Part shown: piece by piece, positions 1-9,859 of the stretch | Layout of the letters: each line of letters opens with the position of its first letter | How positions within the stretch are numbered: position 1 is the first letter of the stretch | Source: Microlunatus sp. Gsoil 973 | Lineage (GTDB): Bacteria; Actinomycetota; Actinomycetes; Propionibacteriales; Propionibacteriaceae | Length of the DNA: 64,000 nt | Direction: 5' to 3' | Assembly: GCF_009707365.1 (NCBI RefSeq) | Contig: NZ_CP046122.1 | Location: 1,736,001 to 1,800,000, forward strand | Position numbers and translations under genes: made by a program | Notes under the pieces: model-generated | What the model was told of the DNA's origin: nothing | Database searches by the model: none | What the model saw: only the letters and a program-made list of their open reading frames with translations

Positions 1-1
1 G

Positions 2-979
2 GCCGACTGCGACGCTGTGATCCATGTCGCAGGGATAAACCGCGGCGAACCTGATGAGGTCGAGAAAGGCAACGTCAAGCTGGCCGAGGATCTGGCCGTC
101 GTGATGAGACGTTCGCCGTTCTCTCGGATGATCTACGCAGACTCGATCCAGGCAGGAAGTGACACTCCCTACGGCCGAGGCAAGTCACGAGCCGGCCAAA
201 TCCTTGCTGCCGCCAGCGAGGATGTCGGAGCTGACTTCTCCGACCTGCGGCTACCGAATCTCTTCGGCGAGGGATGCCGACCGAACTACAACTCCTTCGT
301 GGCCACCTTCGTTCAGCACGTGCTGAACGACTCATCACCACAGATCGTTGACAGGCCTATCGACTTGTTGCACGTCCAGGATGCGGCAGCAGTCCTGATC
401 GATGCGCTCGAGAGCCCATCTCCTCCCGCGGTCCCGTCTGGGACGTCGACCACAGTGCAGTCGGTCTTCGATACATTGGCATCGATGTACGCCCTCTATC
501 AAAGGGGCGACATCCCGGCGCTCGCCACGGACTTCGACCTCCAGCTCTTCAACACGTTGCGGTACGCGATGTTTCCGGCGTTCTATCCGATCCGACTGCC
601 CAGGTATGCCGACCATCGTGGGGCGCTCACCGAGGCCGTAAAGGTCCACGGCGGCCAAGGCCAAAGCTTTGTTTCGACCACCGTTCCCGGCGTGACGCGC
701 GGTGAGCATTTCCATCTGCACAAGGTGGAGCGGTTTGTCGTCGTCAGCGGCCGAGCGCGGATCGAGCTGCGCAAGGTGTTGTCGTCGGACGCGGTGACTT
801 TCGACGTCGACGGCGACAATCCGGCGGTCATCGACATGCCGACGCTGTGGGCGCACAACATCACCAACACGGGCGATACTGAGGTGGTGACGCTGTTCTG
901 GGCGAATGAGATCTTCGACCCGGCCGCACCAGACACCTATGCTGAGCCGGTCCGCAAGGTCGAGGAGGTGCCCGAATGA
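2..979 (+). CDS. capF: CapF-type UDP-sugar reductase/epimerase, 5' partial
   Basis: The frame is open from base 2, so the N-terminus (the Rossmann Gly-rich loop) lies outside the window; about 325 residues remain. The first two thirds are an extended-SDR domain with a YxxxK-type motif (PYGRGKS). The last ~115 residues are a cupin with the GEHFHLHK signature followed by a conserved VVVSG strand. CapF/WbjC enzymes use the cupin for C3 epimerisation and the NADPH-SDR domain for C4 reduction in UDP-L-FucNAc synthesis. The stop overlaps the next start (ATGA), and the next gene is the 2-epimerase expected to follow. CapE would be expected just upstream of the window. Confidence 0.9.
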   Translation, partial: ADCDAVIHVAGINRGEPDEVEKGNVKLAEDLAVVMRRSPFSRMIYADSIQAGSDTPYGRGKSRAGQILAAASEDVGADFSDLRLPNLFGEGCRPNYNSFVATFVQHVLNDSSPQIVDRPIDLLHVQDAAAVLIDALESPSPPAVPSGTSTTVQSVFDTLASMYALYQRGDIPALATDFDLQLFNTLRYAMFPAFYPIRLPRYADHRGALTEAVKVHGGQGQSFVSTTVPGVTRGEHFHLHKVERFVVVSGRARIELRKVLSSDAVTFDVDGDNPAVIDMPTLWAHNITNTGDTEVVTLFWANEIFDPAAPDTYAEPVRKVEEVPE

Positions 980-2112
980 AGGTAATGACAGTCGTCGGCA
1001 CCCGACCCGAGATCATCCGGCTTTCCCGCGTCATCCATCGGTTGGACGACACAGTCGATCATGTGCTGGTCCACACCGGGCAGAACTACGACTACCAACT
1101 CAATGAGGTCTTCTTCGAAGATCTTGATCTTCGCAAGCCCGATCACTTCCTCCAGGTGGACACCTCGTCCCTGGGACGCGTGCTCGGCGAGACCTTGATC
1201 AAGTCCGAGGAAGTCCTGCGTTCGGAGCAGCCTGACGCCGTTCTGGTGCTGGGTGACACCAACAGTTGTATCGCCGCAGTGATGGCGAAGAGGATGAAGA
1301 TCCCCGTTTATCACATGGAGGCGGGCAACCGTTGCTTCGACGAGAACGTTCCAGAGGAGACCAACCGTCGGCTTGTTGATCACGTCGCGGACTTCAACCT
1401 GGTGTACACAGAGCACGCCCGACGCAACCTGCTCGCAGAGGGCCTGCACCCGCGGCGAATTATCAAAACAGGGTCTCCGATGTGCGAGGTATTGGAGGCC
1501 TACCGCGAGGGCTACGAAAGTTCCGACGTGCTGCAACGATTTGGGCTCAACCCTCAGGGGTTCCTGCTCGTCAGCGCGCACCGCGAGGAGAACGTCGACT
1601 CCCCCACCCGGTTGCGCCAGCTTCTGCGCGGGGTCACCGGGGTGCATGAGGCAACGGCACTTCCCGTCTTCGTGTCCACCCATCCGCGAACCCGCAAACG
1701 GCTCGAGGCCCTGGACGACTGGCGTCCCGAGACGTGGATGACGTTCTCGGAGCCGCTAGGCTTCAACGACTACATCAGGCTGCAACTCGAATCCGCATGT
1801 GTACTCAGCGACTCCGGGACAATTGCCGAGGAGTCCTCCATACTCGGCTTTCCAGCCGTTACGCTGCGCGATTCGATCGAACGACCCGAAGCTCTCGACA
1901 CCGGTGCGATCATCATGACCGGATTAAGCGCTGATGACATGGTTTCGGCTGTGCAACAGGCGACTCGCGACCTCGCCAAGGATCGTGACAGCGTGGTGCC
2001 GGACGACTACAGGATCTCGAACACGAGTGATCGCGTCGTCCGCTTCATCTTGTCCACCGCCCATCGGCATCACAACTGGGCCGGCATCAGGGGCGGATCG
2101 GTCGATGGCTGA
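976..2112 (+). CDS. capG: UDP-N-acetylglucosamine 2-epimerase family (CapG/WbjD type)
   Basis: This 378-residue non-hydrolysing UDP-HexNAc 2-epimerase has the N-terminal VVGTRPEI loop, the HMEAGNRCFDENVPEE active-site block at about residue 114, SAHREENVD near residue 195, and the C-terminal SDSGTIAEESS...ERPE motif. Its position directly after CapF with a 4-bp ATGA overlap favours the CapG/WbjD role, converting UDP-2-acetamido-2,6-dideoxy-L-talose to UDP-L-FucNAc, over housekeeping WecB. That assignment rests on context; the family itself is clear. Confidence 0.9.
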   Translation: MKVMTVVGTRPEIIRLSRVIHRLDDTVDHVLVHTGQNYDYQLNEVFFEDLDLRKPDHFLQVDTSSLGRVLGETLIKSEEVLRSEQPDAVLVLGDTNSCIAAVMAKRMKIPVYHMEAGNRCFDENVPEETNRRLVDHVADFNLVYTEHARRNLLAEGLHPRRIIKTGSPMCEVLEAYREGYESSDVLQRFGLNPQGFLLVSAHREENVDSPTRLRQLLRGVTGVHEATALPVFVSTHPRTRKRLEALDDWRPETWMTFSEPLGFNDYIRLQLESACVLSDSGTIAEESSILGFPAVTLRDSIERPEALDTGAIIMTGLSADDMVSAVQQATRDLAKDRDSVVPDDYRISNTSDRVVRFILSTAHRHHNWAGIRGGSVDG

Positions 2113-2917
2113 GCCCTTCGTCTGTATCGGGGCGATGAAGTCCGGAACAACGACTTTGTACGAGCTCCTTAGACAACATCCGCAGGTCGATGTTGTAGCT
2201 GAAAAGGAATCCTCCGACCTGCTGGATTCCTCGACCGCGCGGCGGCTCGCAGAGCGGATCTCGCGCAGTGCGGCAGTTGTTGCCGGTGAGGTGTCGACAG
2301 CCTATATGCAGTCACCGATTCATCCTCAGCCTGTAACTCGTGCGGCCGAGACGCTTGGCAAGGACGTTCGCGTGGTTGCGATTTTGCGGGATCCGTACGG
2401 GCGCGCGATCAGTCATTGGCAACATTGGACACAATTGGGTCGGGAAACGCGACCGGTCGACGAAGCACTCCTGGATCCCGATGGCGCCTACCGTGCCTTC
2501 AGCAGCTATTACCGTCAGCTTCTTCCATGGCTTGATAAGTTCGGCGAGGATCGGCTTCACGTGATCAAATTGGAGGACTATCAATCTGCGCCGGCAAAGA
2601 CCGCGCAGTTGCTGTGGGACTACCTTGGCGTCGCCGCTCGTGGAGAGGCTGACGACATGGAGGTCCACGTCAACTCAGCCGCGGACCGCGTCGTTGCGGT
2701 CGGGATCGGTCGGCGGCTGCGGGCGTTTCGGATATATCAGCTCGTCCGTCCCCTGGTTCCGGAAGGCGCACGACGTATGGTCAGTACGGCGCTGGGCGGG
2801 GCGAAGAATCGGCAATATGCTGCGCCCTCGGACTATCTGCGCTCCAGGTTCGGTGAGCTCATCGCTGAGGACGGGAACAAATTGCTAGCACGGTGGCCAG
2901 GACTCAGGTGGGACTGA
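2105..2917 (+). CDS. PAPS-dependent sulfotransferase (first of three)
   Basis: The start is the ATG at 2105, which overlaps the end of the epimerase gene by 8 bp; upstream in-frame sequence is only capG read in another frame. The 270-residue protein begins with the 5'-phosphosulfate-binding loop (CIGAMKSGTTTLYELL, residues ~6-21) and has the 3'-phosphate-binding segment ILRDPYGRAISHW about 95 residues in, the arrangement of heparan-sulfate-type sulfotransferases. It would transfer sulfate from PAPS to a carbohydrate or other acceptor. Its place inside a polysaccharide operon suggests decoration of the polymer or its lipid-linked unit; the acceptor cannot be read from sequence. Confidence 0.85.
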   Translation: MAEPFVCIGAMKSGTTTLYELLRQHPQVDVVAEKESSDLLDSSTARRLAERISRSAAVVAGEVSTAYMQSPIHPQPVTRAAETLGKDVRVVAILRDPYGRAISHWQHWTQLGRETRPVDEALLDPDGAYRAFSSYYRQLLPWLDKFGEDRLHVIKLEDYQSAPAKTAQLLWDYLGVAARGEADDMEVHVNSAADRVVAVGIGRRLRAFRIYQLVRPLVPEGARRMVSTALGGAKNRQYAAPSDYLRSRFGELIAEDGNKLLARWPGLRWD

Positions 2918-2918
2918 C

Positions 2919-3917
2919 ATGAAGATCGAGATCCTCGACAAGGCCGCAGTGGCTGCCGCCGGGCTCGACGTGCCGGATATTTACTATCTGCCGCAATATG
3001 GCTCTACTGCTGAACTGATCGACGGTGGGCAGTGGGAGTGCGCTGTCGCCGAGGGCGGGACTTTCTTCTTCCCGTATATACGACGATCGATTCCTATCGC
3101 AACTGGTGAATGGGATTTGGTCAGCCCCTATGGATACGGCGGCCCGATCTCACGCGAAGATGGTGGCCTGGCCAGGTTTCGGAGGGCTTTTTTGGACGAT
3201 GCCCGCAATCGTGGCTGCGTTGCAGAGTTCCTACGCACGAACCCGCTCGATTTCGCGGAGCGGGATATGTCCGCGCTCCACGTCGCCCGTTGGCGGCCAC
3301 ACGCCACCTTCGCGGTGAATGTGGTCGACGGAGTCGAGGCGTACTGGGAGCACTGTGCTGGGCGGCACCGAACTGCGGTCCGGAAGTCGGTTAAGTCTGG
3401 TGTCTCCGTCCGCGAAGTTGCCGCATACGCGTTGCTGGACTCAGATAGCGCATTCCGGCAGCTCTATCGGGACACTATGGATCGCGTCGGAGCTACAGCT
3501 CGCCTGAAGTTGACGGACGAGTATTTCGAAGCGCTGGTCTCGGGATTGTCGGATCACGTCTCGGTGATTGAAGCAGCGACCAGCGACAAGGTGTTGGCAG
3601 CGGCGGTTTTCATGCGATGGGGTCGACGTATTCACTATCACCTGTCCGGATCGTCGCCCGACGGGATGCGGCTGGGCGCGACCAATGCGGTCCTTGACTA
3701 TGCGGTCCGTGAGTTGCTTCCGGCCGATGGTGTGCTCCACCTCGGCGGTGGAGTATCAGGAGGCGATGGCCTCGAGACGTTCAAGCGTTCAATCGCCAAT
3801 CGCCAACTCTCCGTGTTCCTTTGCAGCACCGTCGTCGACGAGGGTCGCTACGACGAGCTTGTCCGCGAGTTTGACGCGGATCCGGACTCGTCATACTTCC
3901 CTGCCTACCGAGCATGA
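2919..3917 (+). CDS. FemAB/GNAT-like acyltransferase
   Basis: The 332-residue protein starts one base after the preceding stop. The second half has the FemAB/CelD-like GNAT pattern: RKSVKSGVSV at about residue 150, then LAAAVFMRWG and HYHLSGSSPDG leading into LGATNAVLDYAV. Such proteins transfer acyl or aminoacyl groups onto cell-wall or exopolysaccharide intermediates. The neighbouring sulfotransferases and glycosyltransferase point to polymer modification. No transmembrane segment is evident, so it probably acts in the cytoplasm on a precursor. The exact donor and acceptor are unknown. Confidence 0.75.
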   Translation: MKIEILDKAAVAAAGLDVPDIYYLPQYGSTAELIDGGQWECAVAEGGTFFFPYIRRSIPIATGEWDLVSPYGYGGPISREDGGLARFRRAFLDDARNRGCVAEFLRTNPLDFAERDMSALHVARWRPHATFAVNVVDGVEAYWEHCAGRHRTAVRKSVKSGVSVREVAAYALLDSDSAFRQLYRDTMDRVGATARLKLTDEYFEALVSGLSDHVSVIEAATSDKVLAAAVFMRWGRRIHYHLSGSSPDGMRLGATNAVLDYAVRELLPADGVLHLGGGVSGGDGLETFKRSIANRQLSVFLCSTVVDEGRYDELVREFDADPDSSYFPAYRA

Positions 3918-4885
3918 GGTACCTGGCGCATTCAGATGGGTTCGAGGACTTCCTCGCTCAATTGAATCGGGTGTCGCAGTCGATTCCTGAGCCGGCGCTT
4001 TCCGCCACACCGGCAAGCACCGTCCAGATTGTCGGCCTGCCCCGGTCGGGCACGACGGTGCTGTACCAACTCCTTGCCCGGACCGGTGCGGTCGGTTACC
4101 CGTCAAACCTCATGGCATTCTTCCATCGCGCGCCTTGGGTCGGAGCGGTGCTGCAACAGCGTCTGACTGGTAGCGACCCAACGATTTCCCTCAGTTCTCT
4201 TGCGGGTCGGACACCGGAACCCCTTGACCCGCATGAATTCGGGTACTTCTGGCGCCGAGCGTGTGGACACAGCACGAATAGCCTGGACCAAGACCTCAAC
4301 CCGCTTCGACCGGCGGATCTGCAGCACGACCTGGACCTGGTCGCGGACGTGTTCGGACGCCCAGTTGTCTACAAGAACTTCCTGGCGTTGGCACACGCGC
4401 CCGCGATGCGTCGCGATCTGAAACGGATGCTGTTCATCAGCGTCGAACGCGACCCACTGGATGCAGCTGTCTCTCTGCTGGCGCTTCGCAGCCGACTCGG
4501 AGTCCCCGACGACCAAGTCTTCGGGACGGCGCCGGCACTGTTTTGTCCAGACCCGAGAGATCCGATCACCACGGTTGCGCGGCAGATCGCGTTGTTGACC
4601 CGACAACAGGCAACCTGTGGCTTCGCGGTCAACTCTGACTCCATCGTCATCCGATACACCGATCTCGTCGACCAACCGCGTCGTGTGATCTCCGATCTGA
4701 TGGATTTCCTGCAGTGCACCACGAATCGACTTAACGCCGTGATCCCAGAGAAGCTGCCGTCTGGGGCCGGCGCCTCGCGCCTACCTGGCGATGTTCCGGA
4801 GCGACTACGCAAATCGATAGAGCGCACCGAGCGAGAACTGTCCCACGACGGCAGCGAAGATGCCGCCACAGAAAGGACATCATGA
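3914..4885 (+). CDS. sulfotransferase family protein (second)
   Basis: The 323-residue protein overlaps its upstream neighbour by ATGA. It has the phosphosulfate-binding loop VGLPRSGTTVLYQLL near residue 39 and a 3'-phosphate site SVERDPLDAAVSLL near residue 177. It diverges strongly from the sulfotransferase encoded at 2105 and is closer to the Sulfotransfer_3 type, so it is probably not a recent duplicate. It sits between the FemAB-like gene and a glycosyltransferase, with translational coupling on both sides, so it belongs to the same biosynthetic operon. The substrate is unknown. Confidence 0.8.
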   Translation: MRYLAHSDGFEDFLAQLNRVSQSIPEPALSATPASTVQIVGLPRSGTTVLYQLLARTGAVGYPSNLMAFFHRAPWVGAVLQQRLTGSDPTISLSSLAGRTPEPLDPHEFGYFWRRACGHSTNSLDQDLNPLRPADLQHDLDLVADVFGRPVVYKNFLALAHAPAMRRDLKRMLFISVERDPLDAAVSLLALRSRLGVPDDQVFGTAPALFCPDPRDPITTVARQIALLTRQQATCGFAVNSDSIVIRYTDLVDQPRRVISDLMDFLQCTTNRLNAVIPEKLPSGAGASRLPGDVPERLRKSIERTERELSHDGSEDAATERTS

Positions 4886-5907
4886 AGGTTGGAATCGTCT
4901 CCCCTGGTCGTACGAGCTCGGGCGGATCGGCGTTTTCCGGCAACCTCGTCCCGGCAGTGGAGAAGCTTCTCGGTCAGCCGGTTGTGTCGGTCGGGATCCC
5001 GCCGACCGGCACCTTCCGGCCACCGGCTGCGCTGACGTCCTGCACTCATGTTGTGTTTGTCGGATCGCGCGCCGAGCGGATACCTGGGGCCAAGATCATC
5101 TTCTGGCCGTTGAATGTCGCGCCCTTGGAAAAGCACGTCGTGCGGACTGAGGCCTCGAGTCTGAAAAATCGCGTGCGCCATCTCGCGCTGCTCCAGCGCC
5201 TGCGCCACTCGGTTACTGCGGCCGACGGCATGGTCTTCGGCTCGATGCACGCTCGCACGCTGTATCAGGCCGAGTTTCCAGCAGCCGCCAGACTGCCGTA
5301 TCAGATCAACAGGGGCGGCGCCGCGTCGATTGCCGCAAGCGCTCGCGCTGAGGCTGCCGACCCCTTGGTGCTCTTGGTTTCGCATCTCTATCCGTACAAG
5401 GGAATCCTCCAATTCGTCGAGGCCGTCGCACAGGCAGCGGACCGTCTGCCGGATGCGGTCCGATTCCGGGTCGCGGGCGCGGATCGGGACACACGGTACG
5501 CAGCAGCGGTACGGCAGCGGGTCCTTGAGTTGGGCATGGATACGCGGATCGAGATTCGCCCGGCGGACCCTGAAGAGATGGCCGACCTATATGCGTCGGC
5601 GACAATCTGCGTGTTCACCTCGACCTGCGAAAACGCCGGATCGTTCGCTTTGTACGACGGCCTGCACGCAGGGGTGCCGACCATCTGCTCAGATCGATCG
5701 TCAATGCCCGAAATGGTCGGCGACGCAGTGCGTTTGATCAACCCGTACTCGGCCGCCGAACTGGCCGACGAAATCGTCTCGTTGCTGTCGGACGAGGGGG
5801 CGCGAGAGCAGCTTGGCGCGGCGAGCCTCCGCTGGTCAGCTGCGTCGCCGAACTGGGAAGATCGAGCAGCGCAACTCCTCCATTTCCTCGGAAGGCACGT
5901 CTCGTGA
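4882..5907 (+). CDS. glycosyltransferase family 4
   Basis: The 341-residue protein begins at an ATG overlapping the previous stop by 4 bp and preceded by AGAAAGGA. The C-terminal half carries the GT-B donor-site signature: VSHLYPYKGILQFVEAV near residue 155, then STCENAGSFALYDGLHAGVP near residue 245, where the second acidic residue of the usual EGFG-type motif region is an Asp. It would transfer a sugar from a nucleotide donor during repeat-unit assembly on the cytoplasmic face. Donor specificity is not predictable from this sequence. Confidence 0.85.
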   Translation: MKVGIVSPGRTSSGGSAFSGNLVPAVEKLLGQPVVSVGIPPTGTFRPPAALTSCTHVVFVGSRAERIPGAKIIFWPLNVAPLEKHVVRTEASSLKNRVRHLALLQRLRHSVTAADGMVFGSMHARTLYQAEFPAAARLPYQINRGGAASIAASARAEAADPLVLLVSHLYPYKGILQFVEAVAQAADRLPDAVRFRVAGADRDTRYAAAVRQRVLELGMDTRIEIRPADPEEMADLYASATICVFTSTCENAGSFALYDGLHAGVPTICSDRSSMPEMVGDAVRLINPYSAAELADEIVSLLSDEGAREQLGAASLRWSAASPNWEDRAAQLLHFLGRHVS

Positions 5908-6704
5908 TTAAGACCACGATCCGGCAAGCTGCTCGCCGGGTAGCTCTCCTGGGAATGGAGTCGGTATACCGGCTGTCTGGAGCAACCCGGCGCGCTACTG
6001 CCGCCCCCGGGGCTACCCTGCTCCTAATCCACAACACTCCTCCGGGGGCACTCGATCGTCTGCTGAAGTTCGTCGATTCAAAGCCTGACAAGATCACCGA
6101 CTTCACCACTGCCGTGCGATCCAGCGTCGAACAAGCGCCGGCTCGCCGAATGATCGCACTGACATTTGATGACGGATTCCGCAGCAATATGGCGGCGGCC
6201 GAGGAATTGAGCCGACGGGGTGTCAGCGCCTGCTTCTACGTGCCTACCGGAGTCATCGGACTCACGCAGCAAGGTGAAGTAGATTCGTTCTTCGGACGCC
6301 GACAGGCCGAGGGCGTCATGACTTGGGATGATCTTGAACACCTCGTCAGTTTGGGCCATGTAGTCGGCAGCCACGGTGTGCATCACCGACCACTGGCTGA
6401 CGCTGCATCCCAAACAGATGCCGAGGCGGAGGTGAAACTGTCCGTGCAAACGCTGCGCGAGCGACTCGGCACCTGCGAGCACTTTGCATGGCCGTTCGGC
6501 GGTCTGCGCCACGCACCCACATCCGAAGTGGTCCGTTGGTGCTCCGAAGTCGGCGTGGTCGCCGCCTCGGGAGTGAGGGGCCGAAACACAGATCGGACGT
6601 TCAATCAGACTGGGTATCTGCTGCGCGACGCGGTCGACCTGAGGTGGATCGGTACCGACTTCCGCGTGTTCTCGGCCCACCGATACCTTGCCGAGCAGCG
6701 ATAG
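5904..6704 (+). CDS. polysaccharide deacetylase (NodB domain)
   Basis: The 266-residue protein starts with GTG overlapping the previous stop (GTGA). NodB motifs are present: TFDDGF at about residue 88 (catalytic base and metal Asp), SHGVHH at about residue 156 (metal His pair), and a later AWPFGG motif. It would deacetylate an N-acetylated sugar of the polymer or a precursor. No clear signal peptide is visible, so either a cytoplasmic substrate or an N-terminal anchor is possible. Its 3' end overlaps the convergent flippase gene by about 104 bp. It is the last gene of the plus-strand operon. Confidence 0.88.
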   Translation: MIKTTIRQAARRVALLGMESVYRLSGATRRATAAPGATLLLIHNTPPGALDRLLKFVDSKPDKITDFTTAVRSSVEQAPARRMIALTFDDGFRSNMAAAEELSRRGVSACFYVPTGVIGLTQQGEVDSFFGRRQAEGVMTWDDLEHLVSLGHVVGSHGVHHRPLADAASQTDAEAEVKLSVQTLRERLGTCEHFAWPFGGLRHAPTSEVVRWCSEVGVVAASGVRGRNTDRTFNQTGYLLRDAVDLRWIGTDFRVFSAHRYLAEQR

Positions 6705-7971
6705 CTCTCCGGTACCCGATTGTCCAGACCACCTGGCCTGCGACGCTCGCCAGCCCAAATGCCCACGCCGCGCCCGCCGCTCCCCAGCCGAGCGTGCCGC
6801 AAGCACACGCAACTAGGACGACGGCACCTAGCACAACTGAAATCCAAAGTATTGCCGACGCTCGCTCCAGTACTCTGAGGCCGATTCGGGCCCCTTGGCT
6901 CATCGCGGTGCCGGCGATCCACAACGCAGTTGGAATGAGCAAGCTGTGCGCAGCGGCCCAGTTCTGTCCGGCAATCGCGACGCCGAGGCGTTCCGGGAGA
7001 AAGTAGAGCACCACAGTCAGCAATGCGGTCACGGCCAGGAGCGCGCCGCTGATCATCCGCGTGAAGTGTTGCAGGTGGCGCAGTGACGTAAGCGCCCTAC
7101 GGGCGGCTTCTGGCACCGCGAATGCCAACGTGGCCAGGATGAGGGTACTGATCGGGCTGACCAACGTGCGCGAGGCGCTGATCTGTCCTAGTGCGGCATG
7201 GCCCGCCCACACCGAGACAATGATCAGCGACGTTCGGCCAGCGAGTTGCTGCGCCAACACGCTGCCGACTAGCCGAAGACCGAGGTCGCCCTGGGTGCGA
7301 AGCCAATGCCAGCAAGACTGAACCTTTGGCAGGGTGCGCAGTTGGACGACGCCGAGAATGGCTCCGAACGCCGACCCAAAGCCCCAGACGAGCATCACGG
7401 CGGGCGCATCCGCATGGCCGCGCGTCGCCACAACAGCCAGTGCGAGCAACGTCGCCGCAAGGCAAATTGCATCATTAGCAGCCGTGCCCCAAGGCCGCCG
7501 TGATGCGAACAGCGCGGTTCTCCAAGCATCTTGCACGAGCAGGATGGCGAACGTTATACCCGCAGCAACCATCAATCGGCCGGAACTCCCGCCGGCAATG
7601 GCCCAAACGACTGTGCCCACGACTGCGATCATTCCGAGGCAAGCCGACGCGCCGGCGGCCATTGCTGTCGCGCGCCGGCGCACGTCGTCAGGCTGGGTCG
7701 AGAACCTAATGGTCAATGGTTCGAGCACCAGTGATCGGATCGACGTCTGGGCCAAGATCACCAGGGTGCTCACCAGCGTGTACTGACCCAGCGCATCCAA
7801 CGGCAGCAGCCGCAATGCGGAGAACAAGACTGCAAAGTTCTGGAGGCTGTAGGCGGCTTGGTCGACCAGCGCACCCCCGGCCCGTGAGCCGACGACTCGT
7901 CGGATTCGGTTCCGGGAGCCGCGCGGCCCAATCGTTGCATCTCGCGGCGACTCTGACTGATTGGACAGCAT
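6601..7971 (-). CDS. Wzx-like polysaccharide flippase / polytopic membrane protein
   Basis: About 456 residues with a dozen hydrophobic segments and an N-terminal SLQNFAVLFSAL region typical of the polysaccharide-biosynthesis/MATE-like export superfamily. It would flip lipid-linked repeat units across the membrane. I chose the ATG at 7971 because the protein becomes family-like shortly after it. A TTG at 8142 is in frame, but the extra residues look non-coding; no strong Shine-Dalgarno supports either start. The C-terminal ~34 residues are read from sequence antisense to the deacetylase gene end, a convergent overlap of 104 bp. Confidence 0.75.
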   Translation of the reverse strand: MLSNQSESPRDATIGPRGSRNRIRRVVGSRAGGALVDQAAYSLQNFAVLFSALRLLPLDALGQYTLVSTLVILAQTSIRSLVLEPLTIRFSTQPDDVRRRATAMAAGASACLGMIAVVGTVVWAIAGGSSGRLMVAAGITFAILLVQDAWRTALFASRRPWGTAANDAICLAATLLALAVVATRGHADAPAVMLVWGFGSAFGAILGVVQLRTLPKVQSCWHWLRTQGDLGLRLVGSVLAQQLAGRTSLIIVSVWAGHAALGQISASRTLVSPISTLILATLAFAVPEAARRALTSLRHLQHFTRMISGALLAVTALLTVVLYFLPERLGVAIAGQNWAAAHSLLIPTALWIAGTAMSQGARIGLRVLERASAILWISVVLGAVVLVACACGTLGWGAAGAAWAFGLASVAGQVVWTIGYRRAIAARQGIGGPRTRGSRYRSTSGRPRRAADTQSD

Positions 7972-8163
7972 TCTCACGTCTGAGGCTGGGACGGACGGCG
8001 ACCGACCGGCCGCAAGGTGGGTGACCGGGGAAAGGTCACTTGTCTTTGGCACTGATGGTTGCCAACTTCGGGTGTGATCCACCGCGGCAGCGTGGCGAGT
8101 GACCGGCCGGTCAAAGATCGCGCCGCGTCCCGCACACCCCAAAACAGGCGACTCGTCTGGAAA

Positions 8164-9803
8164 CTAGCCATGCGGCGCGGTGCGTAGCCGCGAACGTCGT
8201 CGTGCACCGGCCGCGCGCCTCGCTGTTCTCTGTGACTGCGAATGGGTTACCAGCCTGGTCAACACCGCCGCCGGAACGAGCAGCATCATCCCTTCAACTG
8301 CGGCGGTGATAGCTTGCCCAATTGAAACGCCAAAAATATTCTTGCCGAGCGTAAACAACACAACCGCGTAGAACACGACCATCGCGGTACGACTTGGGTC
8401 GACCGGTCTGAGCCAGCGCTCCAAGAACCCGAAAGCCAGCCCGATCACTAATGACAAGACCAATGCAATTAAAGTGCCGAAGTTCCACACCAATTCTCCG
8501 GTCATGCCTGGCGGCACCCCGGACTGCGTCGTCCCATAGAGTTCTTGCCCAATCTCTCGACCCGGAGAAATAATGGGCTTGTCGGGCCAAATCGAGCGAG
8601 GAATCGGCGCGAGCGCGAACACGGCAATCGTCGCTCCATTCTCGTACGGCAGGACGTCGGGAACCGCTGCCACGATACGGATTGACTTTCCAAGATCATA
8701 GCCATTGCGGTTGAGCAGGCCACTGTTCAGGCCGTATGCAATACTGAAGCCGTTACCATCGTCTTCCGAAGATGATCGGTTCGCAGTTAAGACACCTATA
8801 GCGAGCAGAACAGCCATTCCTGCAGCTACCAGACCGAGAGCGGAAATCCTCCCTCGCACGATGTGAATCACGGCGAAGACCGCAGCTGCCAAATAGACAA
8901 CGTCCGACCGTGTCGTCGTCACCCAGTTCAGTGCGAGCGCATCTACAAAAAAGGCTGCGAGCACCAGTATCCGGACCACACCCAGGTGCTTTCGCGTCGA
9001 GAGCCAATAAGCCAGCAGGATAATTGCACCAATAGTGCTGGCTTCTGAAAGGAATTCGAGGTATCCGTAGGTTCCGGTGCTTGTACCATCCGCCGCGACC
9101 GTCCCGCGACGTTGTGAGACCGAGCCTCCAAGTCCGCCGACGCCGACCGTGTACCCATACATTGCGATGGTGCCGATGCCCGCGTACAGCGCTGCCAGCA
9201 ACACCACGAAGCCCTCCGGAGCATGACTGTGCAAGAGCCAACTGGCGCGTGGGGCCGACGGTCGCGAGCCCTCCGATCTTTCACGCGTGACTGTGGTTGG
9301 CTCGGGAGTGCTCGCTACAGTGCCTATCTCCGCGGCTTCATTCTGGTCTGGGCGAGGCCTCGCCACGCCGGCAGCCAGCACGTAACCGATCGCTGCGAGC
9401 CCAACCGACGCGAGCGACACCATGCTCGACCCGAACAGGCCGTCGAATGTGGCACCACCCAGGAAAAAGAATCCACGAACTCCTGGCTCGGATAGCCGAC
9501 CGCGATGAGTATTCCACGAACGCCGGACCCCAACGTCACAGCAAAGGCCACCATCCCCCAGATCGAGAACAGACTGTGCCGATGGGAAATGAACGGCAAC
9601 TGGGTCATGATCGAGATCAGGAGCCCGACCGCCGCGAATCCAGCGCGGTCCACACCGGACGACCACAGCAGCCAAAAGACCATCGACGCGGAAAATTCGA
9701 GAGCGATGGCTACGGCCACGACCGGCCTGATCGCCACGTAGCGGGCGTGCTCAGACAGCCGACGTCTCCGCCCGGCGACCACGCCTTCCGATCCAGGAAC
9801 CAC
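8164..9803 (-). pseudogene. Wzy-like O-antigen polymerase with single-base frameshift
   Basis: The gene begins with GTG at 9803 behind a strong GGGAGGTG Shine-Dalgarno. The N-terminal ~115 residues are hydrophobic and end at SQEFVDS; the same protein continues one frame over from FFLGGATFDGLFGSS to the stop at 8164. The switch lies at a run of five A (five T in the coding strand) at 9464-9468. One added T gives 547 codons without a stop. The joined protein has ~10-12 membrane segments and a large loop typical of Wzy/O-antigen ligase-type polymerases, fitting a Wzx/Wzy locus. Whether the lesion is real or an assembly error cannot be decided here. Confidence 0.8.
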
Positions 9804-9859
9804 CTGTCACCTCCCAGGTCGGGGATACGGCAAGTAGAGCAACGCTAGCATCCGACATG

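Noticed and set aside
8164-9803. Programmed ribosomal frameshift in the Wzy-like gene
   Set aside because: No slippery heptamer with a downstream stem-loop was recognised, and three other genes show the same kind of single-base homopolymer indel, which points to assembly error or random lesion.
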